The notes beneath the pieces are model-generated. The model saw nothing but the letters and a program-made list of their open reading frames with translations. It was not told the origin of the DNA and made no database searches. A DNA stretch of 64,000 nt from Proteobacteria bacterium UBA7415 (GTDB taxonomy: Bacteria > Pseudomonadota > Gammaproteobacteria > Arenicellales > Arenicellaceae): positions 62,001-126,000 of the forward strand of contig DKML01000016.1 in assembly GCA_002470515.1 (NCBI GenBank). Reading direction: 5' to 3'. Positions within the stretch are counted from its first letter, which is position 1. Every line of letters starts with the position of its first letter. The translations under genes and the position numbers were made by a program. Positions 38,309 through 48,402 of the stretch are shown here, piece after piece.

Positions 38309-40906
38309 TTAATGTGCCTTGGCTTTAGTAAATATTAGGCCTTCTTCAGCGACATCCACTGTTATACGTTCACCCGCTAAAAACTCACCCGCCAATAATT
38401 TTTGCGCCAGCGGATTCTCTAACAAGTGCTGAATAGTTCGCTTTAGTGGCCTTGCGCCATAGACGGGGTCATAACCCGTTTCGGCAACTCGATCCAACGC
38501 TGCTTTTGTTACGTCTAAATAGATATCTTGCTCAGCTAACCTCTTGCGCAAAATATCTACCTGAATGTCGGCAATTGCACGTAGCTCTGCACGACCTAAA
38601 GCATGGAACACCACTATTTCGTCTACTCGGTTAATAAATTCTGGTCGGAAGTGTGCAGATACACTTTCCATCACCTGATCCTTCATCTGCTCATAGTCCC
38701 CTTGGGGGTCTTCAGTTGCCTGAATGGCCTCTGATCCTAAGTTAGAGGTCATGATGATCACACAGTTTTTAAAATCTACGGTACGGCCTTGCCCGTCAGT
38801 CAGTCGACCATCGTCAAGTACTTGCAACAAAATATTGAATACATCCGAATGGGCCTTTTCGACCTCGTCTAAAAGAATTACGGAATAAGGTTTGCGGCGG
38901 ACAGCCTCGGTTAGATAACCACCCTCCTCGTAGCCTACGTAGCCTGGAGGCGCTCCGATAAGACGAGCTACGGAATGCTTTTCCATAAACTCAGACATAT
39001 CGATGCGGACTAGCGCATCTTCGGTATCGAACATAAATTCGGCCAACGCCTTAGTGAGTTCGGTCTTACCGACCCCAGTAGGACCTAAGAATAAGAACGA
39101 ACCATCTGGGCGATTCGGGTCTGAAAGTCCCGCTCGTGAGCGTCTAATCGCATCGGCTACCGCGGTTATCGCTTTGTCCTGCGAAATTACTCGGCTGTGT
39201 AAATGGCTTTCCATTTCCAACAGCTTTTCTTTTTCGCCTTGCAACATTTTGGCAACCGGAATACCGGTCCAACTCGCGACAACCTCAGCAATTTCCTCTT
39301 CGGTGACATTGCTGCGAAACAATTGATTGTTTTGCGCATCTTGACCTTCACGTTTTTGCGCCGAGCGTAACTGCGACTCTAGTTCAGGAACGATTGAGTA
39401 CTGCAGCTCAGACATCTTTGCCAGATCGCCTGCTCGCTGCGCTACTTCCATTTCAAGGCGTGCCGCTTCAAGTTCTTCTTTGATATTTTGTGCACCGTGC
39501 ACAGCGGCCTTTTCGGCTACCCAGATTTCGTTGAGCTCTGCGTACTCGCGTTCGAGGTCTTCAATTTCTGCCTCAAGATTAGACAAACGAGTTTTTGATG
39601 CCTCATCGCTTTCTTTCTTCAAGGCTTCTCGCTCAATCTTGCGCCGAATAATTTGGCGATCAAGCTTATCCATAGACTCTGGCTTAGAGTCGATTTCCAT
39701 ACGTATGCGACTGCCTGCCTCGTCAATTAGATCAATGGCTTTATCCGGCAGGTTGCGATCCGTTATGTAACGGTGCGACAAGGTCGCCGCCGAAATCAAC
39801 GCAGGGTCGGTAATATCGACACCATGATGAACCTCGTATTTTTCTTTTAGACCACGCAGAATCGCGATGGTGTCATCAACACTAGGCTCATCCACCACTA
39901 TTTTTTGAAAGCGTCGCTCTAGCGCCGCATCCTTTTCGATAAACTGTCGGTATTCATCAAGTGTCGTGGCTCCCACACAATGCAACTCTCCGCGTGCAAG
40001 AGCAGGCTTGAGCATGTTGCCTGCATCCATAGCACCTTCGGCTTTGCCTGCGCCCACCATTGTGTGCAGCTCGTCAATAAATAGAATGATCTGCCCTTCT
40101 TGCTTAGACAATTCTTTGAGAACCGCTTTAAGGCGTTCTTCGAACTCGCCACGGAACTTAGCACCCGCAATCAGTGCGCCGAGATCCAGCGACAACAGGC
40201 GCTTATTCTTAAGCCCTTCTGGAACTTCCCCATTAATGATGCGTTGTGCTAATCCTTCGACGATGGCGGTTTTACCTACACCAGGCTCGCCAATCAACAC
40301 TGGGTTATTCTTGGTACGGCGTTGCAATACTTGTACCGTACGTCTGATTTCATCGTCGCGACCAATTACTGGATCAAGCTTGCCTTGTTCAGCCAGTTCG
40401 GTCATATCAATGGTGTACTTTTCTAGCGCTTGCAGCGCGTCTTCTGAGTTTTGATCTTGCATGTTCTCGCCCCCTCGTACTTGTTCAACCGCGGTTGTAA
40501 GTGCTTGTTTAGTCGCCCCAGCTTGGCGCAATAAGACACCTGCACGATCTTTATCGTCCACCAACGCCAACAAAAACAGGTCGCTAGAAATAAACGAATC
40601 TCCGCGTTGTTGCGACAGTTTATCCGACACATTCAAGAGCCTTGATGTCTGCTGAGACATATGAATGTCTCCCGCTAAACCCTGTACTTGAGGTAGTTCA
40701 TTTAATGCTTGATCGATAAGGGTCGCTAAGGCGCGTTCTTGTACGCCAACACGGGCCAACAAAGGTCGAACACTGCCACCGTCTTGTTGATACATTGCTG
40801 CCAGCACGTGCAATGGTTCTATAAACTGGTGATCGCGCCCCAAGGCTAAGCTTTGTGCGTCAGCTAGTGCTAATTGAAATTTTGAAGTTAGTTTGTCCAT
40901 TCTCAC
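38309..40906 (-). CDS. clpB: ATP-dependent chaperone ClpB (Hsp100 disaggregase)
   Basis: Threads aggregated proteins through a hexameric pore together with DnaK. The 865-residue product has the N-domain (1-145), AAA1 with [15 protein letters not shown], a long coiled-coil M domain (about 405-525) and AAA2 with [15 protein letters not shown]. The pore loop is [11 protein letters not shown]. Length matches E. coli ClpB (857). The start could be residue 1 or 3 (MRMDKLT). A sigma32-type promoter is visible upstream. Confidence 0.97.
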   Translation of the reverse strand: MRMDKLTSKFQLALADAQSLALGRDHQFIEPLHVLAAMYQQDGGSVRPLLARVGVQERALATLIDQALNELPQVQGLAGDIHMSQQTSRLLNVSDKLSQQRGDSFISSDLFLLALVDDKDRAGVLLRQAGATKQALTTAVEQVRGGENMQDQNSEDALQALEKYTIDMTELAEQGKLDPVIGRDDEIRRTVQVLQRRTKNNPVLIGEPGVGKTAIVEGLAQRIINGEVPEGLKNKRLLSLDLGALIAGAKFRGEFEERLKAVLKELSKQEGQIILFIDELHTMVGAGKAEGAMDAGNMLKPALARGELHCVGATTLDEYRQFIEKDAALERRFQKIVVDEPSVDDTIAILRGLKEKYEVHHGVDITDPALISAATLSHRYITDRNLPDKAIDLIDEAGSRIRMEIDSKPESMDKLDRQIIRRKIEREALKKESDEASKTRLSNLEAEIEDLEREYAELNEIWVAEKAAVHGAQNIKEELEAARLEMEVAQRAGDLAKMSELQYSIVPELESQLRSAQKREGQDAQNNQLFRSNVTEEEIAEVVASWTGIPVAKMLQGEKEKLLEMESHLHSRVISQDKAITAVADAIRRSRAGLSDPNRPDGSFLFLGPTGVGKTELTKALAEFMFDTEDALVRIDMSEFMEKHSVARLIGAPPGYVGYEEGGYLTEAVRRKPYSVILLDEVEKAHSDVFNILLQVLDDGRLTDGQGRTVDFKNCVIIMTSNLGSEAIQATEDPQGDYEQMKDQVMESVSAHFRPEFINRVDEIVVFHALGRAELRAIADIQVDILRKRLAEQDIYLDVTKAALDRVAETGYDPVYGARPLKRTIQHLLENPLAQKLLAGEFLAGERITVDVAEEGLIFTKAKAH

Positions 40907-40969
40907 GGCATCACCTATATATCTGTTTGTATTGACGAAAAGTCGCCAAAAATTGCTTTATCACATACT

Positions 40970-40999
40970 TAAATTGGGGCGGAGGCAAATAATTACAAG
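40970..40999 (-). promoter_or_regulatory. Sigma32 (heat-shock) promoter of clpB
   Basis: On the minus strand CTTGTAA (40993-40999) is followed after 13 nt by CCCCAATTTA (40970-40979). The sigma32 consensus is CTTGAAA, 13-15 nt, CCCCATnTA. It lies about 65 bp before the clpB start, where such a promoter is expected. Confidence 0.75.
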
Positions 41000-41094
41000 G
41001 ATTCATAGCGCTATACGTCACTTTGGGGTTTTACCATCTGCTATTATTTACTCAATACAAGCCGCTTAAGCACCCCTTTTCAATAGATTACTAA

Positions 41095-41961
41095 ATGGAC
41101 GTCCAGATGAAACTTCCTCGCAAAAAAGTCATTCGTAAACTCGTTAAGCAGTGCTTAAAAGAAGATGTCGGTAGCGGCGACGTTACCGCCCGACTTACGC
41201 CAAAGAAAAGCGTTATTGATGGAAAAATTATCACGCGAGAAGACGGTATTCTGAGCGGTGTTGCTTGGGTGAACCAAGTCTTTAAACAAGTCAGCAAGCA
41301 ACACAAAACCAAAATAGACATCGAATGGAGTGCCGCCGATGGCGACTCTGTAATGGCAAACCAAACATTGTGCCGCTTCGAAGGATTAGCCAGACCCGTT
41401 CTAACGGGCGAACGAACCGCGCTAAACATAATGCAAACCTTATCGGGTACTGCAACGATCACACAGCAATACGTAGACCTCATTTCGCACACTAAAGCCA
41501 AATTGCTCGATACGCGCAAAACCCTCCCTACTTTACGCGAGGCTCAAAAGTACGCGGTACTCTGCGGCGGCGGGCTCAACCACCGAATGGGGCTGTATGA
41601 CGGAATCATCATCAAAGAAAATCATTTACGCAGCGGTAAAAGCTTAGAAGACATTGTAAAAGAAGCCAATGCTTCAATGCCTAAAGGCGCTCTGGTGGAG
41701 TTAGAAGTAGAGAATTTAGCTGAATTGGAACGCGGTCTAGCCGCGGGCGCTAGACGCATCATGCTGGACGACTTCAGCTTAGAAGACATGCGTGCCGCGG
41801 TTGCGTTAACAGGCGATCGAGCTGATTTGGAAGCGTCTGGCGGTGTGAACCTGAGCACGATTAAAGCGATTGCAGAAACCGGCGTAGACTACATTTCTTG
41901 CGGCTCAATAACCAAACATGTGAAAGCGCTCGATTTGAGCATGCTGTTTGATTATCGATAG
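41095..41961 (+). CDS. nadC: Quinolinate phosphoribosyltransferase (nicotinate-nucleotide pyrophosphorylase)
   Basis: Converts quinolinate and PRPP to nicotinate mononucleotide in NAD synthesis. The 288-residue product has ERTALNIMQTLSGTAT, DTRKTLPTLREAQKYAV, the quinolinate site GGGLNHRMGLYDGIIIKENH and the EVEN/SGG motifs of the barrel. Either the ATG at 41095 or the one at 41107 may be used. It is divergent from clpB and convergent with the dehydrogenase gene at 41977. Confidence 0.96.
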   Translation: MDVQMKLPRKKVIRKLVKQCLKEDVGSGDVTARLTPKKSVIDGKIITREDGILSGVAWVNQVFKQVSKQHKTKIDIEWSAADGDSVMANQTLCRFEGLARPVLTGERTALNIMQTLSGTATITQQYVDLISHTKAKLLDTRKTLPTLREAQKYAVLCGGGLNHRMGLYDGIIIKENHLRSGKSLEDIVKEANASMPKGALVELEVENLAELERGLAAGARRIMLDDFSLEDMRAAVALTGDRADLEASGGVNLSTIKAIAETGVDYISCGSITKHVKALDLSMLFDYR

Positions 41962-41976
41962 TTTTTTTCGACGATC

Positions 41977-42921
41977 TCAGACTTCGAAAGGCTCAGTAAG
42001 AGTGACATTACCCAGCATAAAACTATCAGCCACTAGCTGTAGCGGCACTAGGTCGACTGAGCTCTTGTTAGTCTTAATCAGATCAGCAAACTCTCGATAA
42101 ATGGCTTCGTACTCTACGTAGCGACTAGCGTCTTTGTCTTGAAACACTATTTGGTCGTTAATCAGGCAGACAGAACCCCCTTCCACCAACGCAACCTTAC
42201 CTTGATCGGTCTCGAAGCTCATTTGCCAACATTCTGTATTCTCAGCGCCTGCAGGCACTCGCCAATCCATTTTTGTATCAACGTTAAACCCAGATGTCGC
42301 TAAAATATTTAAATGTGCAGCAATCGGTGTTTGCTTATTACTGGGTGTTTCGAGTTTTGATTCAGTTATCAACAGGTCATCTGAAAGCACTTCGCTTAAA
42401 ATCGACAACCCGTTAATACCAGGGTCAAACACACCTAAACCACCTGCCTGCCAAATCCAGGCTTGCCCTGGGTGCCATTTGCGCACGTCTTCGATCCAGG
42501 TTAATTCAGCTGACGTGATGTTCGACTTACTCAAAAGCTGTTTGCAATGCGCAACGGCTGGCGCGTGGCGCGAATGCCATGTCGCGTACAGGCTCACGCC
42601 CTTAGCCGCAGCGCGCTTAATAAGGTGGTTTACTTCGTTTAGGGTTGCGCCGGGCGGTTTTTCTAGCAACACGTGGCAGCCATGGTCGATAGCGGCACAC
42701 GCCGCTTCGAATCGATATTGTGGTGGCATACACAGGGCTACCGCATCGATTGTTTCTTGCCCTGCCAGCATTGATTCAATATCAGCATACCCCGGCACAT
42801 CGTCGAGCTGCGCATTGCGGCTTGCCGTAGCCGTAACTTCAAACAGTTGCGTGTTGTGAATACTGGGCAGGTGCTGGTCGCGAACAATTTTGCCTACACC
42901 GACAATGGCTAATTTAATCAT
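41977..42921 (-). CDS. Gfo/Idh/MocA oxidoreductase, D-galactose 1-dehydrogenase-like
   Basis: The 314-residue product has an N-terminal Rossmann fold (IVGVGKIVRDQHLPSI) and the family EKP motif in HVLLEKPPGATL. The stretch WIEDVRKWHPGQAWIWQAG followed by GLGVFDPGINGLSIL strongly recalls D-galactose 1-dehydrogenases of pseudomonads, which make galactonolactone. Other aldose dehydrogenases of the same family are possible. No galactose-catabolic genes are adjacent. Confidence 0.85.
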   Translation of the reverse strand: MIKLAIVGVGKIVRDQHLPSIHNTQLFEVTATASRNAQLDDVPGYADIESMLAGQETIDAVALCMPPQYRFEAACAAIDHGCHVLLEKPPGATLNEVNHLIKRAAAKGVSLYATWHSRHAPAVAHCKQLLSKSNITSAELTWIEDVRKWHPGQAWIWQAGGLGVFDPGINGLSILSEVLSDDLLITESKLETPSNKQTPIAAHLNILATSGFNVDTKMDWRVPAGAENTECWQMSFETDQGKVALVEGGSVCLINDQIVFQDKDASRYVEYEAIYREFADLIKTNKSSVDLVPLQLVADSFMLGNVTLTEPFEV

Positions 42922-43053
42922 GATGCTGTGGGGTCTTTATGGGTAATAGGCGTTAGGTGAAAAAAATGAGTCATGGTTTGGATACAGTTGGATGTTGTAA
43001 GCAGTTTTATAACCAATTATTACCGTGAACCTTCAGGAGATGCACAGACGACA

Positions 43054-43266
43054 TTAGTCGGGATACTTGTCCCGATATTTAAAACCTCTTTTGCGCGAGC
43101 GCCTGCCTGAACCGCTCGATGAGCGTTTTCGACGACTCCGATACGCTAACAATAAAAAAGCTATAATTGCCACTCCAATCAATACTTCAAAAGACATGTG
43201 CCATGTTGTGCGCCAGATAGCGCTGCGCAACACTGTTTCTAAGACCATATCGATTAATGCATCCAT
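43054..43266 (-). CDS. Small membrane protein with a basic tail
   Basis: A 70-residue frame with one membrane helix (about 25-42) and a strongly basic, serine-rich cytoplasmic tail (RSRRKRSSSGSGRRSRKRG). It has no recognisable domain and no clear Shine-Dalgarno. The frame is open on the complementary strand too, so it could be fortuitous. Its position between the dehydrogenase and maf, divergent from maf, is the only support. Confidence 0.4.
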   Translation of the reverse strand: MDALIDMVLETVLRSAIWRTTWHMSFEVLIGVAIIAFLLLAYRSRRKRSSSGSGRRSRKRGFKYRDKYPD

Positions 43267-43270
43267 CTAA

Positions 43271-43287
43271 CGATTATCGCATAATCG
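43271..43287. promoter_or_regulatory. Small inverted repeat in the maf upstream gap
   Basis: CGATTAT and ATAATCG arms (43271-43277 and 43281-43287) are separated by CGC. The element lies 5 bp before the small membrane protein start and 33 bp before maf, so it could be an operator for either. Unproven. Confidence 0.3.
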
Positions 43288-43319
43288 CTAACCTGCAGCC
43301 CAAATAACGAATTCTACCA

Positions 43320-43922
43320 ATGACATCAACACCTAACGCTGTCCCCATACTTGTTCTCGGTTCGACTTCTCAGTTTCGAAAAGAGCTCTTGGAGCGCTTA
43401 ATGGTGCCGTTCGAAGTGGCGAGCCCTAATATTGACGAAACGCCTAAGCCTGGTGAAAGCCCCATAACCCTAGTTGAACGACTCGCTATTGAAAAAGCCC
43501 GCGAAGTTGCTAAAGCTTACCCCAACGCTCTGGTTATTGGCTCAGACCAAGTCGCCTTACATGGTAACGAGATTGTAGGAAAACCACACGACCATGAGCA
43601 CGCGGTAGAGCAACTCAAGCAAGCATCCGGTAACCGAATTAGTCTTTATACAGGCTTGGCATTAATCAATACCCTTACTGGTGCTGTACAGTCCGAGGTT
43701 GTGCCGTTTACAACGCATTTTAAGGTTTTGTCGGATAGGACCATTGAACGGTATCTACAAAAAGAACAACCTTATAATTGCGCGGGCAGCCTAAAGTCTG
43801 AAGGGCTCGGAATTGCGCTACTAGAACGCTTTGAAGGCGATGACCCATCAGCATTAATTGGCTTGCCATTAATTAGGCTAATTGCGATGCTGGAATTCGA
43901 AGGCTTTGATTTATTCGCTTAA
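43320..43922 (+). CDS. yceF: Maf-type nucleotide pyrophosphatase, YceF subfamily
   Basis: Predicted to hydrolyse modified nucleoside triphosphates such as 7-methyl-GTP. The 200-residue product has LGSTSQFRKELLERL, SPNIDETP, the catalytic VIGSDQVAL and GKPHDHEHAVEQL, in the arrangement of the YceF branch. In E. coli yceF also lies near rne and rluC. The last 20 bp of the gene, including the stop, begin a perfect four-copy tandem repeat. Confidence 0.9.
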   Translation: MTSTPNAVPILVLGSTSQFRKELLERLMVPFEVASPNIDETPKPGESPITLVERLAIEKAREVAKAYPNALVIGSDQVALHGNEIVGKPHDHEHAVEQLKQASGNRISLYTGLALINTLTGAVQSEVVPFTTHFKVLSDRTIERYLQKEQPYNCAGSLKSEGLGIALLERFEGDDPSALIGLPLIRLIAMLEFEGFDLFA

Positions 43923-43982
43923 GCTTTGATTTATTCGCTTAAGCTTTGATTTATTCGCTTAAGCTTTGATTTATTCGCTTAA
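43903..43982 (+). repeat. Four perfect tandem copies of a 20-bp unit at the end of maf
   Basis: The unit GCTTTGATTTATTCGCTTAA is repeated exactly at 43903, 43923, 43943 and 43963. Copy 1 encodes the last codons and stop of maf, and the other three are downstream. Perfect identity suggests recent slippage expansion, or an assembly artefact. The product is unaffected because the stop is in copy 1. Confidence 0.97.
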
Positions 43983-44036
43983 GGCTATGCGCCAGCCGAT
44001 AAACGCAGTCGCCTAAGACTTATCTAACGACAAACA

Positions 44037-44819
44037 ATGCTAAACACAGTTACTCCACTCATTCTTACGTTTAACGAAGAGGCCAACATTCGGCGCACTT
44101 TAGATGCGCTGAGCTGGGCGAGTCAGATTGTTGTTGTCGATAGTTATAGTACAGATGCGACTAAAACTATTTGCGCTGAATACGCTAAAATTCGATTTTT
44201 ACAACGCGAGTTTGATCAACATGCCGCGCAATGGAATTACGGACTAAGCCAACTAGATGAGCATGGCTGGACTTTAGCGCTCGATGCGGATCATATTGTC
44301 AGTGCTGAATATGTCGCTGAACTTGAATCCTACTTCTCATCCGCTAACGGAACACCGTCTGACGTCTGTGGATTTCGTAATGAATTTATATATTGCCAAG
44401 ATGGTAAGCCGTTAAAGGGTTCGTTGTACCCTCCCCTAATTGCTCTATTTAAGACGTCGCATGGACACTACCTTCAAGAAGGTCATACGCAACGCTTGCA
44501 AATATCGGGGGAGATAATCGACCTTAAAAGCCGTAATTATCATGATGATCGCAAGCCCTTTTCCAGATGGATAAAAGCTCAACAGAAATATGCGAAACTC
44601 GATGCCGCTAAGCTATCTAAACGGTCTTTTGGGCAGTTGCGCTGGACTGATCGAGCTCGGCTTATTCCATTTCTAAGCCCGCTACTCGTGCTTTTTTATA
44701 CCTTATTTATCAAAGGCTTAGTGCTCAGTGGCTTGGCGGGATTCAAATACAGCGTACAACGAGTGTACGCTGAACATCTTCTGCAAGTGGCCCGCATCAA
44801 ACGTTGGTTTAGCCGTTAA
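44037..44819 (+). CDS. GT2 glycosyltransferase (WaaE/KdtX-like)
   Basis: The 260-residue product has an N-terminal GT-A fold with LILTFNEEANIRRTLDAL, IVVVDSYSTDAT and a metal-binding ALDADH. A C-terminal hydrophobic region (about 210-240) may bind the inner membrane. The family includes LPS-core glucosyltransferases. The acceptor is unknown. It follows the tandem-repeat region after maf and is convergent with sppA. Confidence 0.86.
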   Translation: MLNTVTPLILTFNEEANIRRTLDALSWASQIVVVDSYSTDATKTICAEYAKIRFLQREFDQHAAQWNYGLSQLDEHGWTLALDADHIVSAEYVAELESYFSSANGTPSDVCGFRNEFIYCQDGKPLKGSLYPPLIALFKTSHGHYLQEGHTQRLQISGEIIDLKSRNYHDDRKPFSRWIKAQQKYAKLDAAKLSKRSFGQLRWTDRARLIPFLSPLLVLFYTLFIKGLVLSGLAGFKYSVQRVYAEHLLQVARIKRWFSR

Positions 44820-44833
44820 AGATGCAACTTCGC

Positions 44834-45808
44834 TTATCTAAGGCCAAAATCAAGGCCCATTTTTTGAGCGATTCCCGCGCCGACCGATACGCCAAAACTT
44901 CTAGAAAACTCCTCTAAAAAACCAGGCTGAAAACTATAGTCAACAATTGCATCAACACCAACGACATCGCGCGCGACTGAGTCTAAAGATCCGAAATCAT
45001 CGATCAAGCCTAACTCCTTAGCTTGCGAACCACTCCACACCAAGCCCGTAAATAAATCGGCGGTCTCGCTAAGACTGTCTCCACGGCCCTGTTTTACAGC
45101 ATCTATAAATTGCTGATGCACGTCATCAAGCATCGATTGCAGGTGAGTGACCTGCCCCGGATTGCTGGGCATAAAGGGATCAAGCAGTGCTTTATTAGTG
45201 CCTGCAGTAAGTGTTCGACGTTCTACGCCGAGTTTTTCCATGGCGCCAACAAAGCCAAATCCATCCATGCGCACGCCAATCGAACCAACAATAGAGGCGG
45301 GATTGGCATAAATAGAATCCGCAGCAACGGCAACATAATAGCCACCACTAGCACATAGCTCGTTGATGACGACTAGCAAAGGCTTTTTCGGATACTCTGC
45401 TCTGAGTCGCGTCATTTCAGCATTGATTTCAGCCGATTGAACCGGCGTTCCGCCAGGGCTGTCTACTCTGAGCACTACTGCTTTAGACTGTTTTGCGGCA
45501 AACGCTTTACGCAAGCTTTGGTTAATCTGGTCTGCCGACACCCCTATGCTGATTCCAATAGGCCCACTCAGTTCAACTAAAGCCACATGCGGTGCACTCG
45601 AAGACACCGCGCCACCCACGCTCGCCGCTATGCGCATCGCACTAATCACGTACAAAATGACTAAACCTAATAATGCGAACTTAAAAATTCGTCGCCACTT
45701 AAGTTCCCGCGAATATGCCTTAGCAAGATCTCTGAGTATCTGGCTATCGCTATAGTTTGAACTGCCATCTCCTGGCAGCACGTTAGTCTTGTCTTTTTTA
45801 CCAAACAT
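44834..45808 (-). CDS. sppA: Signal peptide peptidase SppA, S49 family
   Basis: An inner-membrane protease that degrades cleaved signal peptides. The 324-residue single-domain form has one membrane helix (about 43-60), the VDSPGGTPVQSAE motif, nucleophile Ser154 in CASGGYY and the likely general-base Lys206 in TAGTNK. It is half the length of E. coli SppA (618), as in many proteobacteria. It follows the Rieske gene in the rluC-HAD-Rieske-sppA run. Confidence 0.93.
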   Translation of the reverse strand: MFGKKDKTNVLPGDGSSNYSDSQILRDLAKAYSRELKWRRIFKFALLGLVILYVISAMRIAASVGGAVSSSAPHVALVELSGPIGISIGVSADQINQSLRKAFAAKQSKAVVLRVDSPGGTPVQSAEINAEMTRLRAEYPKKPLLVVINELCASGGYYVAVAADSIYANPASIVGSIGVRMDGFGFVGAMEKLGVERRTLTAGTNKALLDPFMPSNPGQVTHLQSMLDDVHQQFIDAVKQGRGDSLSETADLFTGLVWSGSQAKELGLIDDFGSLDSVARDVVGVDAIVDYSFQPGFLEEFSRSFGVSVGAGIAQKMGLDFGLR

Positions 45809-46038
45809 GTGGAGTCTTCTCTTTGAGTGGATGGGTTACGAAACAATGTCTGCTTGTACAGAACTAGAGTGTATAAAAACTTCGCGTAGAGGCTTCTTTA
45901 TTAGCCTCTTCGAATGTAGTTATTGTAGGATCTTATGAGTAACGGATTTGCCTAAATTAAAGATTTGCCATTAAAAATCAGTATTGTGCAAAAGCACACT
46001 GGCTTTCGGAGCTAAATGCAAAAACACGATTTTGTAAC

Positions 46039-46467
46039 TCATTCGGCGGCCAATTGAACAACCACGTACCTAGAGTCGTTTAATACGATCTCATCATCAA
46101 TAACCTGCGTATCTAGCGGCTCCAAACCGATTCCAAAGCATGGACCACCGAGGCAAGCCCCCGTATCTGGGGCATATTCGGCTCCATGAGTGGCGCACAT
46201 AAGCGTATTACCATCATCAGTAAAGAACTCACCGGGCATGAAATCAAGCTGTACGGCAATGTGCCCACAACGATTAAGATAAGCATGAAAACCTGTGTCG
46301 TACTTAATCACAAAGGCAGGAATAAGCTCTTCTTCTAACCCTGGCCTAGGCGTTAGTGATCTCACCGTAAATCGTAGGCCTTTGCCGCCCTCGTTAATAC
46401 TGTTAGCACTACCGATTACAGTTGTGTCTAATTTTGGCGAGTTTTCTTTGCTGCTCATATCGGTCAT
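46039..46467 (-). CDS. Rieske [2Fe-2S] ferredoxin-like protein
   Basis: A 142-residue soluble protein. Cys67-His69 and Cys91-His94 form the Rieske cluster site (RCGHIAV and CATHGAEY). The rest is small and lacks an oxygenase domain. In other gammaproteobacteria a similar gene lies between the HAD phosphatase and sppA, as here. The electron-transfer partner is unknown. Confidence 0.87.
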   Translation of the reverse strand: MTDMSSKENSPKLDTTVIGSANSINEGGKGLRFTVRSLTPRPGLEEELIPAFVIKYDTGFHAYLNRCGHIAVQLDFMPGEFFTDDGNTLMCATHGAEYAPDTGACLGGPCFGIGLEPLDTQVIDDEIVLNDSRYVVVQLAAE

Positions 46468-46578
46468 GTCATGCTTTACTTTTATTAATGGTACGCGTGG
46501 GAATGAATGTTGATATACGCATTGAAACAGTATCGTTGGTTTTCCAACTTGAACATCGTATCAACAACTCACTAGTCG

Positions 46579-47247
46579 TTACGAAAAGGCTTTTTCTAAA
46601 CCATTTTGATCCAACCAACTTAAAACTTCGTCAAATGAGTGCACTAGTGACCGCGCCTTAGTTTGCAGAAGCGTGTCGTGTGAATGCACGCCATAGCTTA
46701 CTGCCAGGCCAGTCATATCGGCATTGTGGGCCATGTCCATGTCGAAGCTTGTATCTCCTATCATAATAGCGTTTTTGTTTGGAATTGCCGTGAAGTCCAA
46801 AATGTCATGGAGCATCTGAGGATGCGGCTTAGTGCGTGATTCATCCGCACAGCGAGTCGTTACAAACTGACTTCTTAAGTCAGCAATATCCAGCACTCGA
46901 TCAAGACCAACTCTTGATTTTCCAGTCGCTACAGCCACCATTGCCCCTGTGGCGTTTATTCTCTCTAAGCCTTCTCTTACACCTGAAAACAGCTCTTGCT
47001 CAGTTTTATCGTTGTGTACGAAGTGATGCTTATAGGCTTCGACCAGCTGTGTGATCTTCGCATCAGGAATCTGCGGGAATAGGCGTTGCATAGCTTCGTT
47101 TAAGCCTAAACCAATCACGACTTTAGACTCGTCGTAGCTCGGCTGGGGTATTTCTAACTCTCGAGCGGCGGCTTGAATACACCGCGTTATCTTTAGGGCG
47201 GAATCCATCAATGTTCCGTCCCAATCAAAGATTACCAATTGAATCAT
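46579..47247 (-). CDS. HAD-family phosphatase (phosphoglycolate phosphatase-like)
   Basis: The 222-residue product has the HAD nucleophile motif FDWDGTLMDS (Asp8, Asp10), motif II VAVATGKSR, lysine motif SRTKPHPQM and the motif IV IMIGDTSFDMDMA. The substrate is unknown. The ATG overlaps the rluC stop in an ATGA, a coupling conserved in other gammaproteobacteria. Confidence 0.92.
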   Translation of the reverse strand: MIQLVIFDWDGTLMDSALKITRCIQAAARELEIPQPSYDESKVVIGLGLNEAMQRLFPQIPDAKITQLVEAYKHHFVHNDKTEQELFSGVREGLERINATGAMVAVATGKSRVGLDRVLDIADLRSQFVTTRCADESRTKPHPQMLHDILDFTAIPNKNAIMIGDTSFDMDMAHNADMTGLAVSYGVHSHDTLLQTKARSLVHSFDEVLSWLDQNGLEKAFS

Positions 47248-48272
47248 GAAAATCCTTTTTTTGAGAGGTTGTCTTCAAGGTTTAACTTGCCTAATAGTTC
47301 CTTTAACTCACGGGGCAACGGAGCATTTATTTCAATAAGTTGCCCGGTAACAGGATGAGGAAAAGCAATATAGTTAGAATGTAAAAATAACCTGTGCAAA
47401 CCTAGCTTGCCCATCTCTACATTAAACTCGGCGTCGCCATAGCGCTTGTCACCCGCGATTGGGTGGTTCTCTGATTGCGCGTGTACCCTCACCTGATGTG
47501 TGCGGCCGGTCATTAATTTTACCTCGATTAACGATGCTTGCTTATTACGACTTACCGGTCGCATTATGCTGCATGCGTATCGTCCTTGTTCAGACACAAT
47601 TACGTGCCGCTCTCCTTGGTGACGTGCGCTGACATCCAGCGGTTTTTCTATTCGGCGTTGACCATGTTGCCACTGTCCCTTAACTAAACATACGTAACGT
47701 TTATCCAGTCGGGTGCTGCGTTCAGAGCTGCCTTGAAATTCACGATGCAGAGCTCGCAGAGCACTGGCGCGTTTAGCTAACACTAAACAACCCGATGTTT
47801 CTCGGTCAAGTCGATGAACCAGTTCTAAGTAGGGTAAATCACTGCGGATCTTGCGTAAGGCTTCAATTAAGCCCGTGCGTACGCCACTACCAGCATGAAC
47901 CGCTATACCACTGGGCTTGTTTAGCACCATGAGCACTTTGTCTTCGAACACAATGGACTCTTGCAATACTGACTCAAGGCTCTGACTCACATTAACCGTT
48001 TTTGCTGATTCTACAAGCAAGGGCGGGAGGCGAATTAGATCATCTGCCTTTATACGCGTGGTTTGCTTAACGCGACCCTTATTTATGCGTAACTCTCCCT
48101 TACGTATCATTTGATAGATACGCGACTTAGGAACACCCTTGAGCTTAGAAAATAGAAAGTTGTCGAGCCGTTGACCGGCTTGCTCTTGCTCTACCTTCAT
48201 AAAACTTGGTTTGCTTCGATTGCTGAAATTGAGCTCTTCGGTCACGGTAACAGTGGGGTTGTGGGCATACAA
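47244..48272 (-). CDS. rluC: 23S rRNA pseudouridine synthase RluC
   Basis: Makes pseudouridines 955, 2504 and 2580 (E. coli numbering) in 23S rRNA. It has an N-terminal S4 RNA-binding domain (QRLDNFLFSKLKGVPKSRIYQMIRKGELRIN) and the catalytic Asp in HRLDRETSGCLVLAKR. The long frame opens with TTG at 48272. The in-frame ATG at residue 25 (MKVEQEQAGQRLDN) could be the true start, though E. coli RluC has a comparable N-terminal extension. It is divergent from rne. Confidence 0.95.
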   Translation of the reverse strand: MYAHNPTVTVTEELNFSNRSKPSFMKVEQEQAGQRLDNFLFSKLKGVPKSRIYQMIRKGELRINKGRVKQTTRIKADDLIRLPPLLVESAKTVNVSQSLESVLQESIVFEDKVLMVLNKPSGIAVHAGSGVRTGLIEALRKIRSDLPYLELVHRLDRETSGCLVLAKRASALRALHREFQGSSERSTRLDKRYVCLVKGQWQHGQRRIEKPLDVSARHQGERHVIVSEQGRYACSIMRPVSRNKQASLIEVKLMTGRTHQVRVHAQSENHPIAGDKRYGDAEFNVEMGKLGLHRLFLHSNYIAFPHPVTGQLIEINAPLPRELKELLGKLNLEDNLSKKGFS

Positions 48273-48377
48273 ATAAGTCAGGATGGGTACGTTAATCTAA
48301 ATGGCACTAAATGGCGACCCCCTGAGCGCTAAAGAGTGCATTAGCTAAGACTTTTCAGTCATTTTGCATTACTGAGA

Positions 48378-48402
48378 GATCGCAAATTGAACGATTGCGA
48401 TC
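48378..48402. promoter_or_regulatory. Inverted repeat overlapping the -35 of the candidate rne promoter
   Basis: GATCGCAA (48378-48385) and TTGCGATC (48395-48402) form perfect 8-bp arms with a 9-nt spacer. The right arm includes the TTGCGA proposed as the -35. It could be an operator or a hairpin. Confidence 0.4.

Noticed and set aside
43903..43982. CRISPR-like array
   Set aside because: The four copies are direct head-to-tail tandem repeats with no spacers, and no cas gene is near.
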